From VFMC01 sp963791635 (GTDB lineage Bacteria; Actinomycetota; Acidimicrobiia; Acidimicrobiales; Ilumatobacteraceae), in assembly GCA_963791635.1 (NCBI GenBank), contig CAWBTC010000018.1, positions 434,001-498,000 on the forward strand: DNA of 64,000 bases, given 5' to 3'. A program made the translations under genes and the position numbers. How positions within the stretch are numbered: position 1 is the first letter of the stretch; the number at the start of each line of letters is the position of its first letter. The notes beneath the pieces are model-generated. The model did no database searches, was not told the DNA's origin, and was given only the letters and a program-made list of their open reading frames with translations. Positions 1 to 8,771 of this stretch are shown in pieces.

Positions 1-122
1 ATCCAGCCCACCAGCACCGACAGCTCCCACACCTTCGAGACTGCAGCCACGGCGGCGGCCGCGAACCCCGCGACGGCGCACATGCCAACGCGCCTCCGTT
101 CCGAGCTCGCCGACCACGTCAT
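1..122 (-). CDS. DUF1345-like membrane protein, N-terminal fragment
   Basis: The reverse strand carries an ATG at 122-120 followed by about 40 open codons that run off the window edge. The residues include a hydrophobic Ala/Val-rich stretch and a VLVGW element. This resembles the first transmembrane segment of DUF1345 integral membrane proteins, which begin with a short basic leader, one helix and an LxLGWD-type motif. The start codon overlaps the stop of a 43-codon open stretch upstream (257-127) that I do not consider a gene. The fragment is too short for a firm family call. Confidence 0.4.
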   Translation of the reverse strand, partial: MTWSASSERRRVGMCAVAGFAAAAVAAVSKVWELSVLVGW

Positions 123-320
123 CGCGTGTCGGTCGGCTCCCGGGAGGCGTCGTCCGCCAGCTCCACTCGAGTCGTCGCTTCACGCACGGCGACCAGCGGC
201 CGTGTCGAGGCCCAGGTCGAGTTCGCATCCACCGTCGCATCCTCGCCCATCGGAGCGACGTTTGGAAGCATTTTGGAGGCATCGAAGGGGCGACCCTCGA
301 GCAGGCGTTGCGAGGCAGCT

Positions 321-1571
321 TCAGGAAGGAGCGAGGCTCAGCTCGGCCGGCCGCAGGTCACCATCGATCGCCGCGCGCCAGTTGCGAGCACGGATCGTCA
401 GCAGCCAGAACCCGACCAGGCCGATCACCGCGCCCGTCGCGAACGCAACGTGGAGGTTGATCAGGTCGCCGATCGCTCCGATGAACAGCAGGCCAAGGCC
501 GTAGGTGATACCGAACGTGGCCTGCATCAGCGACATCACCCTGCCGCGGCTGGCGGGCGGCGCATCGCGCTGGATCACCGCCGAGAGGGTGATGAACAGG
601 CTCGACCATGCGCCGCCGAGCACGAAGATCACCGCGATCAACCACGTCAGGGTCGGCGCGAACGCATAGGCGGTGAGCAGCGAGCAGACGGCGAGGACCG
701 CGCCGACCACCAAGGTCGAACGGGTGAAGCGTTGCGCGAGGAACGAGATCACGAGGCCACCGATGATCGCGCCGATCCCCTGGGCAGAGGCGACGAGGCC
801 GACCATGCCGGTGCCGCCGTCGTAGTTGCCCTGCACGTAGATCGGGACCAGACCCATGAACGGGACGAGCATGCAGTTCAAGAGTGCGAGCATCGCAAGT
901 GCGTGCCAGCAACCGGGCGTGGCACGCAGTGCCTCGGTGCCGGCGGTGAGCCGCTCACGCACGGTTCCGGCGGCCTCGTGCGGCTCGAAGGAGCGACGGA
1001 CGGCCACCACGGCGCCCGCCATCACCACGAACGAGAAGGCGTTGAACGCGACCGTCCACGCCGGACCGACGACGAGGACGAGCAACGATCCCAGGACCGG
1101 GCCCAGCACCCGACCGCTGTTCCACGAGTAGACGCCGAGCGACACCATCTGCATCAGCTCGCGCGGCGGTACGAGGTCGGGTTGCATCGCTGCGTACGAC
1201 GGCGCACCGGTGGCACCTGCCGCGCTCCCGACGAGGATCAACAACGTCAGCACCCACGGTGTGCGCACACCCGCGCCGAGGACGACCGCGAGCACGGACG
1301 TGACGGCCGCCTGGGCCAACAACGCCGAGGCGAACACCCGACGACGTTCGAAGCGGTCAGCCAGGAGCCCACCGATCGGCGAGGCGATGCCCTGAGGCAT
1401 GAACGTGGCGAGCGCGACGAGGCCGGTCTTCACGGCGCTGCCGGTGCCGGACGCGACCAGGCTGCCGACCACGATCAACTGCACCCACGTGCCGATGTCG
1501 CTCACGACTGCGGCACCCCACAGCAGGCGCACCGCACGGTGGCGCAGGGGGACGAACGGGTGGTTGCTCAC
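321..1571 (-). CDS. MFS transporter, MFS_3 / EntS-like exporter
   Basis: A 416-residue polytopic protein with about twelve hydrophobic helices, the usual size for the MFS_3 family (enterobactin exporter EntS and macrolide or siderophore efflux relatives). Near residues 65-75 there is a GGLLADRFERRR loop, the conserved MFS loop 2-3 signature. A long Arg-rich central loop separates the two six-helix halves, and an SRGRVMS motif typical of MFS_3 lies in the second half. The start is GTG at 1571 with only a weak ribosome site. It is transcribed away from the AlkZ-like gene across a 245-bp spacer. The substrate cannot be read from the sequence. A second, divergent member of the family closes the window at 63576. 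Confidence 0.85.
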   Translation of the reverse strand: MSNHPFVPLRHRAVRLLWGAAVVSDIGTWVQLIVVGSLVASGTGSAVKTGLVALATFMPQGIASPIGGLLADRFERRRVFASALLAQAAVTSVLAVVLGAGVRTPWVLTLLILVGSAAGATGAPSYAAMQPDLVPPRELMQMVSLGVYSWNSGRVLGPVLGSLLVLVVGPAWTVAFNAFSFVVMAGAVVAVRRSFEPHEAAGTVRERLTAGTEALRATPGCWHALAMLALLNCMLVPFMGLVPIYVQGNYDGGTGMVGLVASAQGIGAIIGGLVISFLAQRFTRSTLVVGAVLAVCSLLTAYAFAPTLTWLIAVIFVLGGAWSSLFITLSAVIQRDAPPASRGRVMSLMQATFGITYGLGLLFIGAIGDLINLHVAFATGAVIGLVGFWLLTIRARNWRAAIDGDLRPAELSLAPS

Positions 1572-1745
1572 GACGCGTCGAAACTACCGAGAGGGCCACG
1601 CTGCGCTCGGGTCGATTGTCGAGCGTCACATGTCGGCGAAGAGGCGAATCTCCCCGCAGGCGGCCATCTGGACCCGGATGCGACCGCGACACACCACCAC
1701 CTGTGCCACGCGCCAGCGTGGAGCGGCATTTCTTCGTGTCGCTCC

Positions 1746-1796
1746 GACGTCGGGCGCGCTTTGTGGTGCTGGGCGCAACACATCGCGCCCGACGTC
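1746..1796. repeat. Long perfect palindrome upstream of the AlkZ-like gene
   Basis: Two 13-bp arms (1746-1758, GACGTCGGGCGCG, and its exact complement at 1784-1796) flank a 25-bp spacer. The spacer itself contains an imperfect 8-bp inverted repeat (1762-1769 against 1775-1782, one G-T type mismatch) with a 5-nt loop. The whole folds as one hairpin of about 21 pairs ending 20 bp before the GTG at 1817. It could be an mRNA hairpin, an operator or a small palindromic element. No U-tract follows, so a classical terminator is unlikely. Confidence 0.6.
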
Positions 1797-1816
1797 CCAA
1801 CGATGAGCTCTAGGTT

Positions 1817-2956
1817 GTGGTCGTGACGTCGTGGACCCGGCGAGCATTGACCCACGAGACAATGGTTCGCCAGGGCCTGTCGTCGCGCCGACCGGTGGGG
1901 GTCATCGACGCCGTGCGATCGGTGCTGGCTCTGCAGGCCCAGGAACCGGCGGCGCCGTATCTGGCGCTGTGGAATCGCATCGACAGCTTCGACCCGAGCG
2001 ATCTCGACCGGGCGTTGGCCGACGGTGCGATCGTGAAGGCGTCACTGTTTCGGTTCACGCTGCACGCCGTCGACGCGAACGACATCTCATGGGCGAGGGC
2101 CGCGATGCAGAGTCGAGTACGCGACGCCGGATACCGCGACGTCCTCGACGACATCGGGCTCACTGCGGAACGGGTCGAGGAGCTCCTCGATCGGCTGTCG
2201 ACGGTGATGGCAGAACCGCACGACAACACCGCCATGGAACAGTTGCTCTCCGAGCTCGTTCCCGAGAGCGGCGACCCGGCCCGACTCTGGTCGGCGGTGC
2301 GCACCGTCGGCGCCTTCCGGCACGCTCCGACGAGCGGCCCCTGGTCGTTCGGCCGACGCCCGGCCTTCCTTCCCTGCACGGCTGCCGCCGATGACGAACG
2401 AGCCGCAATCGCGGTGCTCGTACGGCGCTACCTCACGGCGTTCGGGCCGGCGACGGTCGCTGACATGTCGCAGTTCACGATCCTCAAGCGGTCGGTCCTT
2501 CGGGAGGTCGTTGAGTCGATGTCCGACGTCGTCGCCGTTTCCGGGCCGGACGGATCGCAGCTCGTCGATGTGAACGATGGCGATCCTCGACCCGAGCCCG
2601 AGATGGCAACGCTCCCACCGCGACTGCTGGGGATGTGGGACAGCGTGCTGCTCGCGTACGAGGACCGCTCTCGCGTGATCCCCGACGAGCACCGGCCGCA
2701 CGTCATCCGGCGAAACGGCGATGTCCTGCCGACCGTGCTGGTCGACGGTCTCGTCCGTGGTGTCTGGCGGGCCTCGGCCGATGCGATCGAGGTCCGAGCG
2801 TTGGACCCGCTGGACGATGCGACCCTGAACGATCTGGACCACGAAGCGCGTGAGCTGCGACGCCTTCTGGCCGACCGGGAGCCCACCGTGTTCTCCCGAT
2901 TCGGGCGATGGTGGGATCGCCTGCCCGAGGGTCCGACGATCACGATCGGGACCTGA
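1817..2956 (+). CDS. Winged-helix AlkZ/YcaQ-like protein
   Basis: A 379-residue protein of the HTH_42 / AlkZ-like family, whose characterised members are DNA glycosylases built of tandem winged-helix domains that excise bulky alkylated bases or unhook crosslinks. The N-terminal third carries the family hallmark LALQAQEPAAPYLALW, with the Q-x-Q pair that is catalytic in AlkZ/YcaQ. Typical winged-helix blocks follow (FGPATVADMSQF near residues 210-220), with a C-terminal FGRWWDR segment. GTG at 1817 is the first start; another GTG lies two codons later. It stands alone, with a large palindrome immediately upstream. Many actinobacterial paralogues are annotated only as winged helix DNA-binding proteins, and glycosylase activity is inferred from family membership. 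Confidence 0.75.
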   Translation: MVVTSWTRRALTHETMVRQGLSSRRPVGVIDAVRSVLALQAQEPAAPYLALWNRIDSFDPSDLDRALADGAIVKASLFRFTLHAVDANDISWARAAMQSRVRDAGYRDVLDDIGLTAERVEELLDRLSTVMAEPHDNTAMEQLLSELVPESGDPARLWSAVRTVGAFRHAPTSGPWSFGRRPAFLPCTAAADDERAAIAVLVRRYLTAFGPATVADMSQFTILKRSVLREVVESMSDVVAVSGPDGSQLVDVNDGDPRPEPEMATLPPRLLGMWDSVLLAYEDRSRVIPDEHRPHVIRRNGDVLPTVLVDGLVRGVWRASADAIEVRALDPLDDATLNDLDHEARELRRLLADREPTVFSRFGRWWDRLPEGPTITIGT

Positions 2957-3087
2957 AACGCGGATGAGCACGACCTCGTGGAGCTCGGTTCTGACCGCGG
3001 CTCGTCGCGACGGCCGGCCAGGCTTCGCCCACACCGCCCTGACGATTGCTTGCCGGTGGGGCCACTGCCCCCAACGCCGGCTGATGG

Positions 3088-3918
3088 TCACTCGAAGAAG
3101 TTGAAGGTTGCGGCCTGCGCGCGTTGGTCGTCGATCTGGCGTTGCAGTTCGGCCACCTTGCGGTCTGCGATCGCGATGACGTCGGCGCCGCCGATGAGTC
3201 GGCTGGGTGGCGAGTTCTCATCGACAAGCCGGATCAGCGCGGCGGCGAGCTTGTCCGGATCGCCTGGCTGCTGTCCGTCTTGCGATTGCCACCAGCGCCG
3301 CTGCTCCGTGCTGCGCTCCGCGTAGTCGTCGACGACCACCTCAGGCCAGACCATCGACTCCGGACCAGCGAGCCCAGTCCGGAAGAACCCTGGGTTCACA
3401 ATCGTGCTGCGGATCCCGAACGGCTCGACCTCCTGAGCCAGCGCACCCATCCAACCCTCGAGTCCGAACTTCGACGCCGCATACACCGACGAGTACGGGA
3501 AGCCGACCAGCCCAGCACCCGACGAGATCGCAACTAGATGCCCCGAACGTCGAGCGCGCATCACCGGCAACACGGCACGCGTCACGTTCATCGGCCCGAT
3601 CAGATTCGTCGCCAACTGCTGCTCGACCTGCCGCGGCGACATCTCCTCGAAGAAACCCTTGAACGACACTCCAGCGTTGTTCACCAGCACATCGATGCGG
3701 CCGAACCGCTCCACCGCCTGCGCCGCTGCAGATGTCGCCTCGTCGACGCTCGTGACGTCGAGGCGAACGCCGTGGACCCTTTCGTGGTCGCCGAAGGCGA
3801 GGTCGATCTCTTCGGGGCGACGTGCGGTGGCCACGACATGATCCCCTGCGGCAAGCGCTGCACGGACGATCGAAGCGCCCATCCCACGCCCCGCACCAGT
3901 GACGAACCAGACCCTCAC
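3088..3918 (-). CDS. SDR family NAD(P)-dependent oxidoreductase
   Basis: A 276-residue classical short-chain dehydrogenase. Visible motifs are the cofactor glycine motif TGAGRGMG (residues 7-14), LDVTS for the adenine site, NNAG, catalytic Ser in ISSGAG, and YAASK with catalytic Tyr and Lys, followed by NPGFFRT. The C-terminus is Gln/Arg-rich. Positions after the glycine motif lack the Arg typical of strict NADPH users, but a TARRPEE segment follows strand 2, so NADP(H) is possible. It is divergent from the sulfatase gene across about 160 bp. The substrate is unknown; related actinobacterial enzymes are annotated generically. Confidence 0.88.
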   Translation of the reverse strand: MRVWFVTGAGRGMGASIVRAALAAGDHVVATARRPEEIDLAFGDHERVHGVRLDVTSVDEATSAAAQAVERFGRIDVLVNNAGVSFKGFFEEMSPRQVEQQLATNLIGPMNVTRAVLPVMRARRSGHLVAISSGAGLVGFPYSSVYAASKFGLEGWMGALAQEVEPFGIRSTIVNPGFFRTGLAGPESMVWPEVVVDDYAERSTEQRRWWQSQDGQQPGDPDKLAAALIRLVDENSPPSRLIGGADVIAIADRKVAELQRQIDDQRAQAATFNFFE

Positions 3919-4081
3919 GCCGCCTCCCTCACCCGAAGCCCGAGCACCGACTCACCGTACGCCACCCAGGCGACGAGACGCCGCACGCCGAATCTGCCAC
4001 CCAACGCTGCATCGCCGAGTCATCCGTGAACGTAGGCTCCACTCGGGTGCGGGGGCACCTGGTGAGCACCTTGGGGGAACG

Positions 4082-6322
4082 ATGAGCGAGGGTCAGGCGC
4101 GTCGGCTGGGTCGCACGATGGTGGAGAGCGATCCCTTCTGGGATCCGGAGCCGACTCCCCCAGCGGGCACCCCCAACGTCATCTACTGCGTGTTCGACGA
4201 CGTCGGATACTCCGACTTCGGCTGCTACGGCTCCGAGATCGCCACGCCGAACATCGACCGTCTCGCGGCTGGTGGCCTCCGCTACACGAACTTCCACACC
4301 ACGTCGCTGTGCTCGCCGACGCGGGCGTCACTGCTCACCGGCCGCAACCACCACGCCGTCGGCATGGGCACGTTGGCGAACTACGACCTCGGCTTCGACG
4401 GCTACCGAGGGGCCATCTCGCGCGAGGCGGCGATGCTGCCCGAGATCCTGCGTGAACAGGGTTGGAACAGCTTCGCCGTGGGCAAGTGGCACCTGACGCC
4501 GATGCACCACACCGGTCCGGCGGGTCCCTTCTACCAATGGCCGACGCAACGCGGCTTCGACCGCTTCTACGGGTTCATGGACGGGGCGATGAACCACTGG
4601 GAGCCCTTCCTGACCGAGGACAACCACCACATCCCCACCCCCGACACGCCGGGCTACCACCTCACCACCGACTTGATGGATCGCGCGATCCGGCTCGTGA
4701 GCGATCAACAGTCGGTCGCTCCCGACAGGCCGTTCTTCCTGTACCTCGCCTTCGGCGCCGGGCACTCCCCGCACCACGTACCGAAGGAGATGATCGACGC
4801 ATACGTGGCGGTGTTCGACAAGGGCTGGGACGTCACCCGTCACGACCGCCTCGAGCGGCAGAAGTCGCTGGGTCTCGTGCCGCAGTCCACCGAACTGCCC
4901 CCGCGCAACCCGGGCGTGCCAGTGTGGGACGACCTGTCCGAACGCGAGCAGCGTCTGTTCGTCCGGTTCCAGGCTGCGTTCGCAGCGATGGTCACCCACA
5001 CCGATCGCGAGATCGGCCGCATGATCCAGACGCTCGAGACGATCGGCGCACTCACCAACACGATCTTCGTGGTCATGAGCGACAACGGCGCCTCACAGGA
5101 AGGCAGCCACGCCGGCACCGTGCATCAAGGTCGCTACTTCGAGCGGGCGCCGATCACGCTCGACCAGTCGATCGACCTGATCGACGAGATCGGTGAGACG
5201 CAGTGGTTCAACAACTACCCGCTCGGCTGGGCGATGGCCGGCAACACGCCGTGCAAGTTCTACAAGCAGAACACCCATGGTGGCGGTGTGCGCGACCCGC
5301 TGGTGATCCACTGGCCGGCAGGGCTGCCGTCCGAAGCAGCGGGCACGATGCGCCACCAGTTCCACCATGTGAGCGATCTCACACCGACCGTGCTCGACCT
5401 TGTCGGCGCGGCGTTGCCGCCGCTCGTGAACGGCATCGCCCAGATGCCGCTGCACGGCACACCGATGACGTACACGTTCACCGAGCCCGAGGCGGCGACG
5501 CGCAAGCCGGTTCAGCACTTCGAGATGCTCGGCCACCGCGGGGTCGTGGCCGGCGGCTGGAAGGCCGTCACCCTGCACGATGCGCGCACGTCGCTCGATG
5601 ACGACCGTTGGGAGCTGTACCACCTCGACGAGGACTTCTCCGAGACGGTCGACCTCGCCGAGCTGCATCCCGAGGTCCTGGCCGCGCTCGTCGATCGTTG
5701 GTGGGAGGAGGCAGCGAAGTACCACGTGCTGCCGGTGGACGACCGAGCCGGTGGCGGCACACGCAAACGTCGGCCGGTGCGTACATCGTGGACCTTGTGG
5801 CCGGGACTCGAGCGAGTGCCCTCGGATGCCGCGCCGCGGCTGCAGAACACCAGCCACACGATCACGGCGCAGATCACCGTGCCGACCGGCGGGTGTGAAG
5901 GCGCGCTGATCACCGATGGCGATCGTTGGGGCGGCTATGCGATGTTCGTGCAGAACGGCAAGCCCTGCTTCCACTACCACTTCCCCTTGGAGCGACACGA
6001 GATCCGCGGCGGGGACGCGTTGGCCGCGGGGGATCACACGATCACCTGGACGCTCACCAAGGTCGATCGCACCGGTGGACGAGGCGACCTGGCGGTCGAC
6101 GGCGCGAGCGTCGGCTCGGTCGAGATTCCGCGGATCATCCGCGGCTGGATGCCCTTCGGAGGCATGAACGTCGGCTGCGACAACACCGCACCGGTCGGCA
6201 TGACGTACGAGTCGCCATTCCCGTTCACCGGCGTGCTGCACCGCGTCGAGGTAGAGCTCCTCGGAGCCGACCCTGGACCCGATCGCACGTCCGAGCACCG
6301 ATCCGAGATGGGCAAGCAGTAG
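4082..6322 (+). CDS. Type I (formylglycine) arylsulfatase
   Basis: A 746-residue sulfatase that hydrolyses sulfate esters. The metal-binding DD pair is at residues 39-40. The sulfatase signature CSPTR starts at Cys77, the residue that a formylglycine-generating enzyme converts to FGly. A second conserved block, MSDNGAS, supplies more metal ligands. After about residue 560 comes a C-terminal beta-rich domain common in large bacterial arylsulfatases of the AtsA type. No signal peptide is seen, so it is probably cytoplasmic. The ATG at 4082 is chosen because GGGGGAAC lies just before it and homology starts there, although the frame is open from 3899. No maturation enzyme lies in the window. Confidence 0.9.
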   Translation: MSEGQARRLGRTMVESDPFWDPEPTPPAGTPNVIYCVFDDVGYSDFGCYGSEIATPNIDRLAAGGLRYTNFHTTSLCSPTRASLLTGRNHHAVGMGTLANYDLGFDGYRGAISREAAMLPEILREQGWNSFAVGKWHLTPMHHTGPAGPFYQWPTQRGFDRFYGFMDGAMNHWEPFLTEDNHHIPTPDTPGYHLTTDLMDRAIRLVSDQQSVAPDRPFFLYLAFGAGHSPHHVPKEMIDAYVAVFDKGWDVTRHDRLERQKSLGLVPQSTELPPRNPGVPVWDDLSEREQRLFVRFQAAFAAMVTHTDREIGRMIQTLETIGALTNTIFVVMSDNGASQEGSHAGTVHQGRYFERAPITLDQSIDLIDEIGETQWFNNYPLGWAMAGNTPCKFYKQNTHGGGVRDPLVIHWPAGLPSEAAGTMRHQFHHVSDLTPTVLDLVGAALPPLVNGIAQMPLHGTPMTYTFTEPEAATRKPVQHFEMLGHRGVVAGGWKAVTLHDARTSLDDDRWELYHLDEDFSETVDLAELHPEVLAALVDRWWEEAAKYHVLPVDDRAGGGTRKRRPVRTSWTLWPGLERVPSDAAPRLQNTSHTITAQITVPTGGCEGALITDGDRWGGYAMFVQNGKPCFHYHFPLERHEIRGGDALAAGDHTITWTLTKVDRTGGRGDLAVDGASVGSVEIPRIIRGWMPFGGMNVGCDNTAPVGMTYESPFPFTGVLHRVEVELLGADPGPDRTSEHRSEMGKQ

Positions 6323-6342
6323 TCACTCCACCCCGGCGTCGC

Positions 6343-7110
6343 TCACGGGGTGCCGCTCACCACCAGCACCTGACCGGTCACCCATGAGGCGCCCTCCGAC
6401 ACGAGGTACACCGCTGCGGCGGCGAAGTCCTCGTCGCGACCGAGGCGACCGAGGGGCTGCTTCGACGCGAGCTTCTCGAACTTGGCGTCGTCGAAGCCGG
6501 AGGCTCGGTAGTAGTCGGCGGTCGGGGTGTGACCGGGAGCGATCGCGTTCACACGGATGCGCCTCGGCGCGCACTCGAGGGCGAGCGTCTGGGTGAGGTG
6601 GTTCACCGCCGTCTTCGCGGCCGAGTACACCCCGTGACCGGGGGAACCCTTGGTGAGCCCACCCGTGGACGACACGTTGATGATCGACCCGCCGTCGCTG
6701 AGCACCCGCTGTGCCTCCACGCTCGCCAGCCACACCGACATCAGGTTGCGGTCCATGATCGTGTGCCACGACGCCTCGGTCACAGTGGTGAGGTTGCCCA
6801 TCGGCTCACCCTGCAGCCCGCCCGCATTGTTCACCCAGATCGAGATCGAGCCGAGCTGCTCCGTGGCCTCCCGGCCGAGGCGGGCGAGGTCGTCGGCGCT
6901 GGTGACATCAGTCGGGATGGCGACCGCGCGACGACCGGACGCGATGATCTCGTCGGCCACGGCGCGCAGCGGTTCGATCCGCCGACCTGCCAACGCCACG
7001 TCGGCGCCGGCGCCCGCGAGACCGAGTGCGATGCCGCGTCCGATCCCCGTGCCACCTCCCGTGACCACGGCAACGCGCCCATCCAGTCGAAACAGCTCCA
7101 GAACGTTCAC
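6343..7110 (-). CDS. SDR family oxidoreductase (FabG-like)
   Basis: A 255-residue classical SDR. It shows TGGGTGIGRG for cofactor binding, AGRR after strand 2 (favouring NADP), DVTS, NNAGG, NVSSTGG with the catalytic Ser, and YSAAK with the catalytic Tyr/Lys. The C-terminal VTGQVLVVSG resembles the 3-oxoacyl-ACP reductase / 2-deoxy-gluconate dehydrogenase group. The frame stays open upstream through the neighbouring repeat DNA, but the GTG at 7110 (MNVLELFRLDGR) matches the family's N-terminus. It lies immediately downstream of the subtilase gene on the same strand, separated by 95 bp, and converges with the sulfatase gene with 20 bp between stops. Confidence 0.85.
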   Translation of the reverse strand: MNVLELFRLDGRVAVVTGGGTGIGRGIALGLAGAGADVALAGRRIEPLRAVADEIIASGRRAVAIPTDVTSADDLARLGREATEQLGSISIWVNNAGGLQGEPMGNLTTVTEASWHTIMDRNLMSVWLASVEAQRVLSDGGSIINVSSTGGLTKGSPGHGVYSAAKTAVNHLTQTLALECAPRRIRVNAIAPGHTPTADYYRASGFDDAKFEKLASKQPLGRLGRDEDFAAAAVYLVSEGASWVTGQVLVVSGTP

Positions 7111-7205
7111 GAGCCGGAGTGTGTCACGAGGCGTCTCGTCCCGCCAGATCGGTCGGAGACCGTCAGGGGCCTGAGGGCGAGCCGTTGCTCTGGTCGTGTC
7201 GTCGC

Positions 7206-8771
7206 TCAGCCCCAGGAGCCCGTTGCCCAGCTGGAACCGGACCACAACGTGCCCGACCACGACGACCCGGACCAGCTCGAGCCCGACCACGACGAGCCGG
7301 ACCAGCTCGAGCCCGACCACGACGACCCGGACCACGACGACCCGGACCAGCTCGAGCCCGACCACGACGAGCCGGACCAGCTCGAGCCCGACCACGACGA
7401 CCCGGACCAGCTCGAGCCGTTCCACATCCCACCGGACCAGCTGGATCCGGCGGTGCCGGGCAGGAACGGCTGCCCGAAGATGTCGACTTCGCCCGAGAGG
7501 GCAACGCCGTCACGGATGATGCGGTCGTTTCCTCGGGCGGCTTCCACGCTGCCCGTGCCCGTCGAGGCCGGGTGAACCTGTGGCTGGGTCGCGGCGGGTG
7601 TGATGTTCGCCAGCGAAAGGAAGTCGATGGCACCTCTGCCCTGGGTGTTGGCGTGGACGTTGGCGATCTGGTCGGCTGTGCTCCTCATGAATCGCTTCAC
7701 CTGATCCGGGAGCATCGAGGGGTACTTCTGGAGCAACAACGCGACCGCGCCGGAGGTGACTGCAGCGGCCTGGGAGGTGCCACTGCCACGGAAGAACCGC
7801 GAGCCGAGCAGTCCCTCGGAGTGACGGCTGTCGAGGAACGAGTTCGACACCCTCAGACCCTGGAGACGGGAGCCTGCCGCGATGACGTCGGGCTTGCGGT
7901 CCGTGATGCTGGTCGAGCTCGCCGAGTACGTCCCGATCACGTCGTCGAGGGTGGTGGCGGTGCCTTTGGTGTCGAACCCGCCGACGGCGATGATCGACGG
8001 ATTGAACGCCGGGTTGGCAAGTCCGGGTGCTCCCGCACCCTGCTGGAAGCCGGAGTTCCCGGCGGCGGCGACCACGACGATGCCGGCTTTCCAGGCACGC
8101 TCGACCGCGAACGACAGCGGGTCGATCAGCGACGACTGGGTCGAGTTCGTCCCGTAGGAGATGTTGAGGACCCGGATGTTCATCCCGTTGTCGGTCTTGT
8201 GGTCGACCACCCAGTTGATGGCTGCGATCATCTGCGTCACGTCGACACCGCCATCGGCGGTCGCGACCTTGATCGACACGATCCGAGCGTCCGGCGCGAT
8301 CCCGCGGTACGCCGATGCAGGTGCGTTCTTGTACGGCGCCGTCAGCGTCGAGTCCTTGCCCGCGATCAGGCCGGCCATGAACGTCCCGTGACCGTTGGTA
8401 TCGCGCCGGGCGAAGTTCGGCGACTGCGACTCCAACGACAGATCGGGTCCGTAGATGATCTTGCCTGGCGTTGCCAGCCCTTCAACCGGCACGACCCCGG
8501 TGTCGATCACAGCGACATCGATCCCGGCGCCGGTGTAGCCCTGGTCCCAGAACGCGGTGACGCCCGTGATCGCAGTCAACGCCTTCATCGAGTATCCATC
8601 GATCGTCGGGTCGTACGCTGCGGCGGCAACCGGTGTCGCGCCGAGCGCCGGCACTGCGGTCGCACACAACACGAGCGCCGCTGCAGACTTCGCCGCCAGC
8701 GACCGCAGACCCCGAGCAGAGGTCCTGCCCCACGAGGCACCTCGCATGACCGTGCTTGTGTTCCGTGCCAT
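7206..8771 (-). CDS. Secreted S8 (subtilisin-like) serine protease with WSGSS repeat tail
   Basis: A 521-residue exported peptidase. A basic N-terminus and hydrophobic stretch (about 24-51, ending in AVAAAA-like residues) form a signal peptide. The S8 triad is Asp90 (AVIDTG), His128 (NGHGT) and Ser333 (GSGTSQAAA), with the oxyanion Asn239 in AAGNSG. There is no clear inhibitor prodomain, only a short stretch before the catalytic domain. Residues 443-521 are a low-complexity tail with 16 tryptophans at exactly five-residue spacing (consensus SSWSG). Similar Trp-repeat tails occur on actinobacterial subtilases, and their role is not established. AAGGAAGAGG precedes the ATG at 8771. No LPXTG or hydrophobic anchor follows the repeats. 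Confidence 0.9.
   Translation of the reverse strand: MARNTSTVMRGASWGRTSARGLRSLAAKSAAALVLCATAVPALGATPVAAAAYDPTIDGYSMKALTAITGVTAFWDQGYTGAGIDVAVIDTGVVPVEGLATPGKIIYGPDLSLESQSPNFARRDTNGHGTFMAGLIAGKDSTLTAPYKNAPASAYRGIAPDARIVSIKVATADGGVDVTQMIAAINWVVDHKTDNGMNIRVLNISYGTNSTQSSLIDPLSFAVERAWKAGIVVVAAAGNSGFQQGAGAPGLANPAFNPSIIAVGGFDTKGTATTLDDVIGTYSASSTSITDRKPDVIAAGSRLQGLRVSNSFLDSRHSEGLLGSRFFRGSGTSQAAAVTSGAVALLLQKYPSMLPDQVKRFMRSTADQIANVHANTQGRGAIDFLSLANITPAATQPQVHPASTGTGSVEAARGNDRIIRDGVALSGEVDIFGQPFLPGTAGSSWSGGMWNGSSWSGSSWSGSSWSGSSWSGSSWSGSSWSGSSWSGSSWSGSSWSGSSWSGSSWSGTLWSGSSWATGSWG
7250..7424. repeat. 15-bp tandem minisatellite inside the S8 protease gene
   Basis: Roughly twelve 15-bp units alternate two variants (CTCGAGCCCGACCAC and GACGA[C/G]CCGGACCAG on the plus strand), forming a 30-bp higher-order period. 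Read on the minus strand they encode the SGSSW pentapeptides of the protease tail. Because the unit is a multiple of three and lacks stop codons in several frames, it opens spurious long frames on both strands. Copy number probably varies by slippage. Confidence 0.9.

Noticed and set aside
126..1826. A long plus-strand open frame across the MFS gene and its upstream spacer
   Set aside because: It is antisense to a clear twelve-helix transporter and its product is Arg/Asp/His-rich low-complexity, typical of a GC-rich shadow frame.
7250..7424. Resemblance to a CRISPR array
   Set aside because: The 15-bp units are contiguous, without spacers, and translate to a regular pentapeptide on the protease.
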